Source: Magnetovibrio sp.
GTDB lineage: Bacteria > Pseudomonadota > Alphaproteobacteria > Rhodospirillales > Magnetovibrionaceae
Length of the DNA stretch: 7,628 nucleotides
Assembly (NCBI GenBank): GCA_016763255.1
Contig: JAESUA010000045.1
Coordinates: 1-7,628 of the forward strand
Direction of reading: 5' to 3'
Position numbers and translations under genes: made by a program. Shown here one piece after another: positions 1 to 6,342 of the stretch. Numbering within the stretch: position 1 is the first letter of the stretch; each line of letters opens with the position of its first letter. Below the pieces are notes generated by a model. It was not told the DNA's origin. It did not search any database and was given only the letters and a program-made list of their open reading frames with translations.

Positions 1-65
1 AGGGCCGGACGCAGTCCATATCCAAGGGCCGGACGCAGTCCATATCCAAGGGCCGGACGCAGTCC
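1..65. repeat. 24-bp tandem direct repeat, at least 2.7 copies, in frame inside the SAM hydrolase gene
   Basis: Copies start at 1, 25 and 49; the first two are identical over 24 bases and the third matches for its first 17 bases before diverging. The array may continue left of the window. Because the unit is a multiple of three it inserts DCVRPLDM octapeptides (read on the minus strand) into the linker after FHGRD without breaking the frame. This looks like a recent tandem duplication or slippage expansion in a surface linker. An assembly artefact at a contig edge is the main alternative. Confidence 0.9.
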
Positions 66-544
66 GGGTCTATGGCCCGCAAGCCGTCAACCTTTTCACC
101 GGCGCGCGCAAGCGCGGCAGCCATGGGGCAAAAGAGATCTCGTCCGTGGAAGGTGGCCGACAGATGTTCGGGCTGCAGGGTGATCTCAAAAACCTTACTT
201 TGTGGTGTGGACCAACGCCGCAGAACATGTTCGAACAAACCGTTCAGCGGACCGACAAACCAGCGCCCGCCCGCAAACACGACGCCGGGTCGACGATTTT
301 GCGAGCCCACACCTGGATCAACCACCGCCACAAAAATTGAACCCACAGGAAAATCATTGGCATGCGCCGCCAACAAAACAGAGCCCGCCCGCACATCATA
401 CGCCGGCACATCATGGAACAAATCGATAATGGGATGGTTTGGAGCTTGATCACCAAGGTCGGCAACAAGCCTCCCCTTCATCTGCCCAGTGTAAGGCAAA
501 CCGAAATCGCAAAAGAGGATAATGGGTGTAACGCTTATGGCCAT
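1..544 (-). CDS. SAM hydroxide adenosyltransferase (DUF62 / SAM hydrolase family), 3' end beyond window
   Basis: Reading leftward from an ATG at 544, 181 codons stay open to the window edge; the last 60 or so residues expected for the family are missing. Visible family landmarks are an N-terminal CDFG (residues 12-15) followed by YTGQMKG (18-24), the IDLFHDVPAYDVRAG stretch (40-54), VAVVDPGVG (72-80), GRWFVGPLNGLFE (93-105) and FHGRD (132-136). Members hydrolyse S-adenosylmethionine to adenosine and methionine using an Asp-Arg-His set; D76, R84 or R85, and H133 fit it. From memory the usual motif is GPDNG, so L100 in GPLNG is a possible deviation. From about residue 161 the protein runs into a repeated DCVRPLDM octapeptide encoded by the tandem repeat at 1-65. 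No Shine-Dalgarno precedes the ATG. The gene follows the rpoH terminator on the same strand, so it is probably transcribed separately. The family call is firm; the cellular role is not known from this context. Confidence 0.85.
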   Translation of the reverse strand, partial: MAISVTPIILFCDFGLPYTGQMKGRLVADLGDQAPNHPIIDLFHDVPAYDVRAGSVLLAAHANDFPVGSIFVAVVDPGVGSQNRRPGVVFAGGRWFVGPLNGLFEHVLRRWSTPQSKVFEITLQPEHLSATFHGRDLFCPMAAALARAGEKVDGLRAIDPDCVRPLDMDCVRPLDMDCVRP

Positions 545-550
545 GGCCTG

Positions 551-579
551 ATTATCGCGCCACGGGGGCGTATTGAAAA
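551..579 (-). promoter_or_regulatory. Possible promoter for the SAM hydrolase gene (leaderless start)
   Basis: On the minus strand a GATAAT (556-551) has a weak TTTTCA (579-574) 17 bases upstream. The expected transcription start, about 7 bases past the -10 box, falls at or next to the ATG at 544. That would explain the missing Shine-Dalgarno. The -35 box is poor and the call is a position-based inference only. Confidence 0.25.
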
Positions 580-597
580 CCCTTTACACACCCGCAT

Positions 598-633
598 AAA
601 AAAAACGGCGCGACCATGACAGGCCGCGCCGTT
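598..633 (-). terminator. Intrinsic terminator of rpoH
   Basis: On the minus strand, 24 bases past the rpoH stop codon, arms AACGGCGCGGCC and GGTCGCGCCGTT form a 12-bp stem (one G-U pair) with a 6-base loop. The 3' arm runs into eight consecutive T residues (605-598), of which the last two arm bases are part. It is a textbook factor-independent terminator and separates rpoH from the SAM hydrolase gene. Confidence 0.88.
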
Positions 634-656
634 ATATAGCTTGAGGTTGGCTAAGC

Positions 657-1583
657 TTAAGCCGTAACGAAGGGGGCATCCGTCAGCATGGCGTCTTCGG
701 CGGCTTGCTCACGTTGAGTCATGAGATCGGTCATCACCTTTTGAACCTTGCCAAAAGCACGGGCTTCCAACTGGCGCACCCTTTCGCGCGAAATACCGTA
801 GTGCTGGCCCAGATGCTCCAACGTCACCGGATCATCCTTGAGGCGGCGCTCGATAAAGATGTGGCGATCACGTTTATCCAATTCGGCAATCGCAGTTTGC
901 AACAATTCATTGCGCAGCCCACGCTCTTCACCATCTGCGGTGAGCTCTTCGGGTGAAGCCCCTTCGTCTTTCAATTGATCCTGAAATTCAACCGTTGAAC
1001 CTTCGTCCTGGCCGACCGGAGCATTGAGGCTCAAATCCTTAGACGCCAGGCGACGATTCATGTTGATGATTTCATCGGTCTTCACGTTCAACTCATCGGA
1101 CAGGCGTTGGGCCTGATCGGGGTTAAGCTCACCATTGTCGTGAATGCCCAAGCGCTGTTTGTGACGGCGCAGGCTGAAGAAGAGTTTTTTCTGCGCGGCC
1201 ACGGTGCCCATTTTGACCATGGACCAGGAGCGCAAAACGTATTCGGTGATCGCTGCCTTAATCCACCACATGGCGTAGGTGGACAAGCGAAAGCCGCGTT
1301 CGGGTTCGAATTTTTTGACCGCCTTCATCAAACCAATGTTGCCCTCAGACACCAAATCGGCGACCGGTAGTCCGTAACCACGATAGCCCATGGCGATTTT
1401 CACCACCAAGCGCAGGTGCGAGGTTACCAACGAGTGCGCGGCTTCGACATCGCCCTCATCACGCCATTTTTCGGCGAGGGTGCGCTCTTGCTTGGCTTCC
1501 AGCACGGGATACTGCCACGCTTCCTTAAAATAGCGCGACAGGCCGTGTTCGGTTACAGCGGTAGGCAGGTTCGTGGCGGCCAT
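657..1583 (-). CDS. rpoH: RNA polymerase sigma factor RpoH (sigma-32, heat shock)
   Basis: A 308-residue sigma-70-family protein that directs RNA polymerase to heat-shock promoters in the cytoplasm. Region 2 is clear: LVTSHLRLVVKIA (52-64), DLVSEGNIGLMKAVKKFEP (76-94) and STYAMWWIKAAITEYV (101-116). The diagnostic RpoH box QKKLFFSLRR follows at 131-140, the segment tied in this family to core binding and regulated turnover. Region 4.2 with the helix-turn-helix GISRERVRQLEARA lies at about 255-281. The ATG at 1583 is chosen because the protein then begins in normal RpoH style (MAATNLP...LSRYFKEAW) at about 300 residues, and GGGAG sits about 11 bases upstream. The longer in-frame reading back to 1763 adds cysteine- and arginine-rich sequence unlike the family. 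A small peptide gene ends 52 bases upstream on the same strand and a strong terminator follows. Many alphaproteobacteria have several rpoH copies; which one this is cannot be told. Confidence 0.96.
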   Translation of the reverse strand: MAATNLPTAVTEHGLSRYFKEAWQYPVLEAKQERTLAEKWRDEGDVEAAHSLVTSHLRLVVKIAMGYRGYGLPVADLVSEGNIGLMKAVKKFEPERGFRLSTYAMWWIKAAITEYVLRSWSMVKMGTVAAQKKLFFSLRRHKQRLGIHDNGELNPDQAQRLSDELNVKTDEIINMNRRLASKDLSLNAPVGQDEGSTVEFQDQLKDEGASPEELTADGEERGLRNELLQTAIAELDKRDRHIFIERRLKDDPVTLEHLGQHYGISRERVRQLEARAFGKVQKVMTDLMTQREQAAEDAMLTDAPFVTA

Positions 1584-1635
1584 GGCGAGTAATACTCCCA
1601 ATAAACAATATGACTTTACGTCAAGAAGACGGAAA

Positions 1636-1797
1636 TCAACGGCAAATGTGACGTCCCCGGTTGGAAACGTGACGGTTGGGCACGCGTTTACGCACCGGCA
1701 CCGGTTTGAGTTCTGTCTGCAAAGAAGGGAGTTGCGCCAACAAGGCCAGCGCGGCCAAAGCAAATAAAAATGTGTTCAACACATCAATCGTAAACAT
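1636..1797 (-). CDS. Small single-helix membrane protein, 53 aa, unrecognised
   Basis: An ATG at 1797 is preceded on the minus strand by GGAGGA (1808-1803), a near-perfect ribosome binding site 5 bases away, the best in the left half of the window. The predicted 53-residue peptide starts MFTIDVLNTFLFALAALALL, one hydrophobic span at about residues 3-25. A basic tail rich in Arg, Pro and Val follows, so the likely topology is N-out/C-in by the positive-inside rule. It ends 52 bases before the rpoH start, so the two may share a transcript. I recognise no family. The strong Shine-Dalgarno and clear hydrophobic helix argue for translation. A role as a translated leader ahead of rpoH is possible but unsupported. 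The same open frame extends upstream to 1950, but that part lacks coding character. Confidence 0.5.
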   Translation of the reverse strand: MFTIDVLNTFLFALAALALLAQLPSLQTELKPVPVRKRVPNRHVSNRGRHICR

Positions 1798-1820
1798 GGC
1801 TATCCTCCAATCGAAGCAAT

Positions 1821-1835
1821 AGTCTCGACGAGACT
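1821..1835. promoter_or_regulatory. Perfect 15-base palindrome upstream of the small membrane peptide
   Basis: AGTCTCG, one central A, then CGAGACT: seven-base perfect arms. It lies 12 bases upstream of the GGAGGA ribosome binding site at 1808-1803, where an operator or a small 5' UTR element could sit. The centre is too tight for a stable RNA hairpin, so a dimeric protein site is the likelier reading. No regulator is identified. Confidence 0.25.
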
Positions 1836-2241
1836 TGTCCCAAATCATTCGACCTCGTCCATAAAAGACGGACAAAGTGGCAATTAAATGGCAACTCGGT
1901 CTTCGGCAACCAACTAAAAGGATCTGAGGATGTTTCGACACTTGGCCCAACGGACCAGGTCTCCTCGATTGACCCTAGTTGGCTCCTCCGGCTGCAAAAA
2001 ATTACCCGGACAAGCTTGCCCCGCCTTTTCCGGCCGGGGCACCGCGTGATCGCAACACCATGTCACAATCAAACGTAACCAGCCCCTTTACGGGCACCGA
2101 TCAACGTTAATTTCGCACAATACCTCACCGGAGTCAAGGGTCTTAGCAGTCACACCCCTCACCTCCAAATAACAATGTTCATGAATATCATATGGTTAAG
2201 TAATCAAAAATACTCGCATAAACGTGATTAAAAAGGTTCTA

Positions 2242-2274
2242 GCCGCCCTCTTTTCAGAGACGATAAAGGGCGGT
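2242..2274 (+). promoter_or_regulatory. Possible hairpin in the ispH leader
   Basis: CCGCCCT (2243-2249) pairs with AGGGCGG (2267-2273), extended by a G-U pair, around a 17-base loop that itself contains a competing CTCT/AGAG pairing. It lies about 37 bases before the ispH start. No T-run follows, so it is not a terminator. It could affect translation or stability of the ispH message if transcription starts upstream. It does not match a riboswitch class I recognise. Confidence 0.25.
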
Positions 2275-2310
2275 ATGGTCCCTCTCACTTAAAATCTGCT
2301 GGAGACCCAC

Positions 2311-3291
2311 GTGAGCACATCCCCCCATGGCACTCTGTCGGCCCCTGTACGGGCCCCTTTACGTGTTATCTTGGCCCAACCGCGCGGCTTTTGTGCCGGT
2401 GTGGACCGGGCCATCGCGATCGTCAAAAAAGCCTTGGAAAAATATGGCGCACCGGTCTATGTGCGCCATGAAATCGTGCACAACAAATACGTCGTAGATG
2501 AGCTCAAAAACCTTGGTGCGGTGTTCGTCATGGAACTGGACCAAGTGCCCGATGGCGCCCACACCATTTTCAGTGCCCACGGTGTATCCGATGCGGTTGA
2601 GGATGAGGCCAAGCGCCGCGACCTACCCTACATCGACGCCGCCTGCCCGTTGGTCACCAAAGTCCACAGCCAAGGCCAAAAGCACGCCAACAAGGGTGAG
2701 CACGTGGTGCTGATCGGTCACGCCGGTCACCCCGAAGTCGAAGGCACCTTGGGACGCATCAAAGGCACCACCTATCTTGTGGGCAGCGTGGATGATGTCG
2801 CCAAGCTTGTCATCGATAAAGACACTCACCTGGCCTACATCACGCAAACGACGCTCAGCGTGGATGACACCCGCCACATCATCGAAGCGCTGCAAGCGCG
2901 CTTTCCAGATATCCAAGGGCCGGACCTCAAAGACATCTGTTACGCCACACAAAACCGCCAGCAAGCCGTGCGCCATCTGGCCTGTTCCCAGCACAATGCC
3001 GATTTACTGTTGGTGATCGGCGGCAAAAACAGCTCCAATTCCAATCGCTTGCGTGAAATCGGTGATGATTGTGGGGTGCCCAGTTATTTGATTGATGACG
3101 CGGACGGCCTCGATCCGTCCTGGTTGGACGGCGTCAATACGGTGGGGGTCACCGCCGGGGCATCGGCCCCCGAAATCTTGGTTCAAGGTGTTCTCGACCG
3201 TTTAGATGAGTTGCGCGATACCACCGTCATCGTGATGAGTGGCATTGAAGAAAGTATGCACTCCAAGCTGCCGCCACAACTTCAAACGTAA
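2311..3291 (+). CDS. ispH: 4-hydroxy-3-methylbut-2-enyl diphosphate reductase (IspH/LytB)
   Basis: A 326-residue iron-sulfur enzyme for the last step of the MEP pathway, reducing HMBPP to IPP and DMAPP in the cytoplasm. The three cluster-binding cysteines are present: C28 in [11 protein letters not shown]112 in [10 protein letters not shown] and C210 in [10 protein letters not shown]. The substrate-pocket histidines H57 ([10 protein letters not shown]), H90 (SAHGVS) and H140 with E142 ([11 protein letters not shown]) line up with E. coli H41, H74, H124 and E126. TQTTLS is at 178-183. The length is close to E. coli IspH (316), with a 16-residue N-terminal extension. The start is GTG, supported by GGAG 6 bases upstream (2301-2304). 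The gene stands alone on the + strand and converges on hpnE, whose pathway consumes its product through farnesyl diphosphate. No terminator is visible after it. Confidence 0.97.
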   Translation: MSTSPHGTLSAPVRAPLRVILAQPRGFCAGVDRAIAIVKKALEKYGAPVYVRHEIVHNKYVVDELKNLGAVFVMELDQVPDGAHTIFSAHGVSDAVEDEAKRRDLPYIDAACPLVTKVHSQGQKHANKGEHVVLIGHAGHPEVEGTLGRIKGTTYLVGSVDDVAKLVIDKDTHLAYITQTTLSVDDTRHIIEALQARFPDIQGPDLKDICYATQNRQQAVRHLACSQHNADLLLVIGGKNSSNSNRLREIGDDCGVPSYLIDDADGLDPSWLDGVNTVGVTAGASAPEILVQGVLDRLDELRDTTVIVMSGIEESMHSKLPPQLQT

Positions 3292-3309
3292 GGTAGCTTC
3301 AAACGTAAG
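3280..3309. repeat. Short direct repeat across the ispH stop codon
   Basis: The 13-base CTTCAAACGTAAG occurs at 3280-3292 and again at 3297-3309, with GTAG between. The first copy encodes the last residues and the TAA stop of ispH; the second lies in the 31-base gap before the hpnE stop. It looks like a small local duplication. The second copy also starts a weak inverted repeat (CGTAAG 3304-3309, CTTACG 3322-3327) with a 12-base loop and no T-run. Confidence 0.7.
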
Positions 3310-3322
3310 AGTAACTGCAGAC

Positions 3323-4591
3323 TTACGACCAGCTTTGCAACACCGCTTGGGCGGCCAGACGGCCGGACTTAACCGCGCCTTCCAAGGTCGCGGGCAGGCC
3401 CGTATCGGTCCAATCCCCGGCGAGATAAAGGTTCTCACAGAGCGTTTGCGGGCCGGGGCGCTTGTGAAGCTCTTGGGGAGTCGCGGCGAACGTCGCCCGG
3501 CGTTCTTTGATCACCCGATACGCCGGGACCTCGGCACCTTCGCCCAAGGCCTTGGCGATCTCCGGCCACACCGCATGGGCAATGGAATCGGTGTCTTTAT
3601 CCATCCACGCATCGGCCCCGCTGATGGTGACAGAGGCAATGTTTGAGCGTTGAAACAGCCATTCGGCTTGGCCACCAACCAACCCGGTCATGCGCGGGTG
3701 ATCGACCGCTTTGCGCACCTGGTAATGTACGTTCAAAATGGCGCGACTTCCGGTCGGGGCTTTGACATCCGCGACCAAGTTCGCGACACTGTGATGGGGC
3801 ACCGCCAAGATCACCGCATCGTCAACGCTCAGCACCTCTGCGGCTTTGGCGAAGCTGACGCAGTACACCCGCCCCTGTTCGATGTCCAGGGCCGTTATAC
3901 GGCGTTGAAAATGCACATCAGCACCCCCTTCCGCCAATACTTTCAATGCGGGATCGACCAGCGCCGTACCCAGGCCGTGTGTCGCATACATCGGCTTGGC
4001 AAACGCACCGCCCTTGATCACCGTTTCACGCAACACCGCCCAGATCAGTTCCGCGGCGGCGTCTTGAGGGGCGGCGTTCAACACCGCCAAGGTCATCGGT
4101 TGCCAAAATTTATGGTACAGCTCGGATGTGGTATTGACGCACGCTGCCACCGTTTTGCCCCGACCATGTTTAAGCGCGAAGACGTCTTTAAGAAAACCAA
4201 GGGGTTTTAAGCCCGGCGGCTGGCGACTCTTGTCGAACAACCATTTGAGTAACGACAGCGTGCCCTTGCCGGTACCCAAATCAACGCACCACCGCTCGCC
4301 GCTCGCAAGGTCGAGAAAATCCAAGCCCCCGCGTTCGGCCTCAACCAATTGGCTGTGGCCGCCGGTCAGATGCAAAAAATCAAGCACCTCGTGATTGCCG
4401 CTCAGCAACAAATGGGTGCCATTATCGATGGTGGATTGCAGGGCTTGGTCATGAAAGGTGCGACAGCGCCCGCCCGCATATTTGGCGGTTTCGTGGACCG
4501 TAACGCTCGCCCCGGCCTTCGACAGGCGCACTGCGGCGGACAGCCCCGCGAGCCCCGCACCGATCACATGAACGCGACCTTTCATGCTCAC
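3323..4591 (-). CDS. hpnE: Hydroxysqualene dehydroxylase HpnE
   Basis: A 422-residue FAD-dependent amine-oxidase-fold protein that removes the hydroxyl of hydroxysqualene to give squalene, the third step from farnesyl diphosphate in bacterial hopanoid synthesis. The N-terminal dinucleotide-binding motif GAGLAGLSAA is at 11-20, followed by YAGGRCRTF and IDNGTHLLLSGNHEVL, which are typical of HpnE. The C-terminal FAD-contact segment GDWTDTGLPATLEGA is at 392-406. The GTG start at 4591 overlaps the hpnD stop by 4 bases (GTGA), which suggests translational coupling; an ATG two codons inside (4585) is equally plausible. No Shine-Dalgarno is evident, which fits coupling. It is the last gene of the operon and faces ispH. 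Carotenoid desaturases share the fold, but the hpnC-hpnD context settles the call. Confidence 0.93.
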   Translation of the reverse strand: MSMKGRVHVIGAGLAGLSAAVRLSKAGASVTVHETAKYAGGRCRTFHDQALQSTIDNGTHLLLSGNHEVLDFLHLTGGHSQLVEAERGGLDFLDLASGERWCVDLGTGKGTLSLLKWLFDKSRQPPGLKPLGFLKDVFALKHGRGKTVAACVNTTSELYHKFWQPMTLAVLNAAPQDAAAELIWAVLRETVIKGGAFAKPMYATHGLGTALVDPALKVLAEGGADVHFQRRITALDIEQGRVYCVSFAKAAEVLSVDDAVILAVPHHSVANLVADVKAPTGSRAILNVHYQVRKAVDHPRMTGLVGGQAEWLFQRSNIASVTISGADAWMDKDTDSIAHAVWPEIAKALGEGAEVPAYRVIKERRATFAATPQELHKRPGPQTLCENLYLAGDWTDTGLPATLEGAVKSGRLAAQAVLQSWS

Positions 4592-5451
4592 AGTATACCG
4601 TGACGAAGCGCAAGCCAGAGCTTCTCCGCTTTCGCCACCCGCACCGGGGTTTGAATATCGCTCAGCCCGCGCGCTTCAAGTTTTTCCAAATAACGTCGGT
4701 AAACGGCCATCATGACCCGCGCCGGACGGGTTTTGACACGGCCCAACTCGCCAAGTGCAACACCGGCTTGGGCATAATGTTCGTGGGCGCGCGCCGCCAA
4801 TTGCGACAACACCGCGCCGAGATTTGGATGATGCAGCACCACCTGAGGGTCATCGCTTTCAATGCCCTCCTCGGCCAACATACTTTGCGGCAGATAGAGC
4901 CGATTTCGTTCGGCGTCTTCGTCCAGATCACGCAAAATATTGGTGATTTGCAAGGCTCGCCCCAAATGATGGGCCAGCCGGTCCGAAGCCGGTCCGCTGA
5001 GACCAAAAACTTTGTCCGACAAGCGCCCCACGGCGCACGCCACGCGGTCCAGGTAAAGGTCAAATGCCGCCACATCAATCATCCGCACGACATCGTAAGC
5101 ATCGGTTTGCATGCCGTCGATCACGGCCAAAAGGTCAGCTTTGTCCAAACCAAAACGTTCGACAATGGGTTTGAGGCAAACAACCGTCTGGGCAGGTGGG
5201 CCATCGCCGTACAGGCTTTCCACATCCCGGCGCCAACCTTCCAGGAGCTGCATCTTGACCACCGGATCGCCCGGTTCATCAGCGATATCATCGACTTCAC
5301 GGCAAAAGGCATAAACATGGAACATTGCGTTGCGACGTTCTTGTGGCAACAGGCGTAGCGCCCAATAAAACGAGCTGCCCGACGCCTTTAAGGCGGGCGA
5401 GCTTGCGCAGTTGGGGGATGTTTCGGTGTTGGAATCACTCATAGTTGTCAT
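4588..5451 (-). CDS. hpnD: Presqualene diphosphate synthase HpnD
   Basis: A 287-residue squalene/phytoene synthase-family protein that condenses two farnesyl diphosphates to presqualene diphosphate. Both Mg-binding aspartate motifs are intact: DDIAD at 54-58 in YAFCREVDDIADEPGD, and DLDED at 175-179 in LQITNILRDLDEDAERNRLYLP. SSFYWALRLLP (26-36) is typical of the family N-terminus. The ATG at 5451 lies 11 bases past the hpnC stop; an ATG three codons in (5442) is an alternative. The frame can be read open to 5709 but that part overlaps hpnC and is not coding. Phytoene synthase is the closest alternative, excluded by the adjacent hpnC and hpnE, the standard squalene trio. Confidence 0.93.
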   Translation of the reverse strand: MTTMSDSNTETSPNCASSPALKASGSSFYWALRLLPQERRNAMFHVYAFCREVDDIADEPGDPVVKMQLLEGWRRDVESLYGDGPPAQTVVCLKPIVERFGLDKADLLAVIDGMQTDAYDVVRMIDVAAFDLYLDRVACAVGRLSDKVFGLSGPASDRLAHHLGRALQITNILRDLDEDAERNRLYLPQSMLAEEGIESDDPQVVLHHPNLGAVLSQLAARAHEHYAQAGVALGELGRVKTRPARVMMAVYRRYLEKLEARGLSDIQTPVRVAKAEKLWLALRHGIL

Positions 5452-5462
5452 GGATACACCAC

Positions 5463-6293
5463 TCAGGCGTTCAACGCACCCCACACAAAGCACAAAGCCA
5501 TCATCGGCTTGCTCAACTCCACCCGTTGGGCCACGGGATCTTGGCGGCGCAAGGCTTTGGCCAACCGCCTGGCAATCGCCAAAATGCCACCGGCTTCGCG
5601 CGCCAAAGCCTTGGAATGAATCGCGCCGGGCAACGGTTTTGCCTCTTCCAACAAGGCGTCCACGCCATCCAGCATCTGATCCAACACACCGCGCAACGCC
5701 GGTGTACATGATGAGGCTATCAAATCACCCTCTTTGATCCCCGCCGCCACCATCCAATCTAAGGGCACATAGATACGGTCCAACTCGATGAGATCATCTT
5801 TAAGATCTTGCAGATGGTTGAGAATTTGCAGCGCCGCACACAACGCATCGGAGGCCCGATAATCACCTTCGCAACCGCCCAACAAATCGATCAGGTAACG
5901 CCCCACCGGTGCCGCCGACAAGGCACAATAATCGATCAGGGCATCCCAATCGGCGGTGCGTGGGTGCTCCACATCCCAGACAAAAGCTTCCAGCAAATTT
6001 TGCCCGTGCTCAAAGCTGACACCTGTTTGGTTCAAACTTTGGTGAAGAGCATAGACTTTCGCCGACGGCTCGATCGTGCCGATTTTTAACTGCTCGTGCA
6101 TAGACCACAAACTGCGCAATTTTTTAGCCGCACTTAGATCGGCGGCATCGGCCACGTCATCGGCGGCCCGGGCAAAGGCGTAATACGCCATCACGTGGGG
6201 GCGCGACCATGCCGGCAAGAGTTTAGAGGCAACGGGGAAATTTTCATCCCCAGCGCCTTTGGCTAATTCAGATTTTGGCTGTGTTTCGATCAT
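5463..6293 (-). CDS. hpnC: Hydroxysqualene synthase HpnC
   Basis: A 276-residue squalene synthase-family protein that converts presqualene diphosphate to hydroxysqualene. ENFPVAS at 17-23 is a hallmark of HpnC N-termini, where HpnD has a different start. The first aspartate motif DDVAD is at 45-49 (FARAADDVADAAD) and the second, DLKDD, at 163-167 (LNHLQDLKDDLIELDRIYVP). I prefer the ATG at 6293; a GTG at 6299 adds two residues. Neither has a strong Shine-Dalgarno. It sits 49 bases past the MlaC-like stop and 11 bases before hpnD, consistent with one message. Paralogy with HpnD is evident from the shared fold and motif spacing. Confidence 0.92.
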   Translation of the reverse strand: MIETQPKSELAKGAGDENFPVASKLLPAWSRPHVMAYYAFARAADDVADAADLSAAKKLRSLWSMHEQLKIGTIEPSAKVYALHQSLNQTGVSFEHGQNLLEAFVWDVEHPRTADWDALIDYCALSAAPVGRYLIDLLGGCEGDYRASDALCAALQILNHLQDLKDDLIELDRIYVPLDWMVAAGIKEGDLIASSCTPALRGVLDQMLDGVDALLEEAKPLPGAIHSKALAREAGGILAIARRLAKALRRQDPVAQRVELSKPMMALCFVWGALNA

Positions 6294-6342
6294 GCCCACA
6301 ATCAGCCGCCATACTTGGCCAGCCCAATCAACTCTCTATACT

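Larger units (their letters stand above)
1798..2310. other. Divergent intergenic region between the rpoH-side genes and ispH
   Basis: About 510 bases with no gene I can defend. It must hold the leftward promoter(s) for the small peptide and rpoH and the rightward ispH promoter, but I find no convincing -35/-10 pair for either. Visible pieces are the palindrome at 1821-1835, two TGGCAA boxes 11 bases apart (1878 and 1889), an imperfect GC-rich hairpin around 2020-2041 (GCCCCG/CGGGGC, no T-run), an AT-rich stretch at 2165-2235 that suits a promoter region, and a leader hairpin at 2242-2274. Its length would leave room for a small RNA; nothing identifies one. Confidence 0.6.

Noticed and set aside
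1..65. The short tandem array as a CRISPR array
   Set aside because: The repeats are directly adjacent with no unique spacers, and they sit in frame inside a protein gene.
72..619. Several + strand open frames over the left 600 bases
   Set aside because: They are shadows of the SAM hydrolase reading on the opposite strand, whose conserved motifs are unmistakable.
1584..1763. N-terminal extension of RpoH to an upstream start
   Set aside because: The added 60 residues are unlike any RpoH and overlap the small membrane peptide. The start at 1583 gives family length.
2020..2041. GC-rich hairpin GCCCCG/CGGGGC in the intergenic region as a terminator
   Set aside because: The stem has an internal mismatch, no T-run follows on either strand, and no gene ends nearby.
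1930..2049. A 39-codon + strand open frame starting MFRHLAQRTR with AAGGA 7 bases upstream
   Set aside because: The spacing to the Shine-Dalgarno-like site is good, but the peptide is arginine-rich with no recognisable helix or domain and lies in an otherwise non-coding region. Not enough to call a gene.
3650..4210. A 186-codon + strand open frame opposite hpnE
   Set aside because: Antisense shadow of hpnE with low-complexity Arg/Gln/His composition and no recognisable domain.
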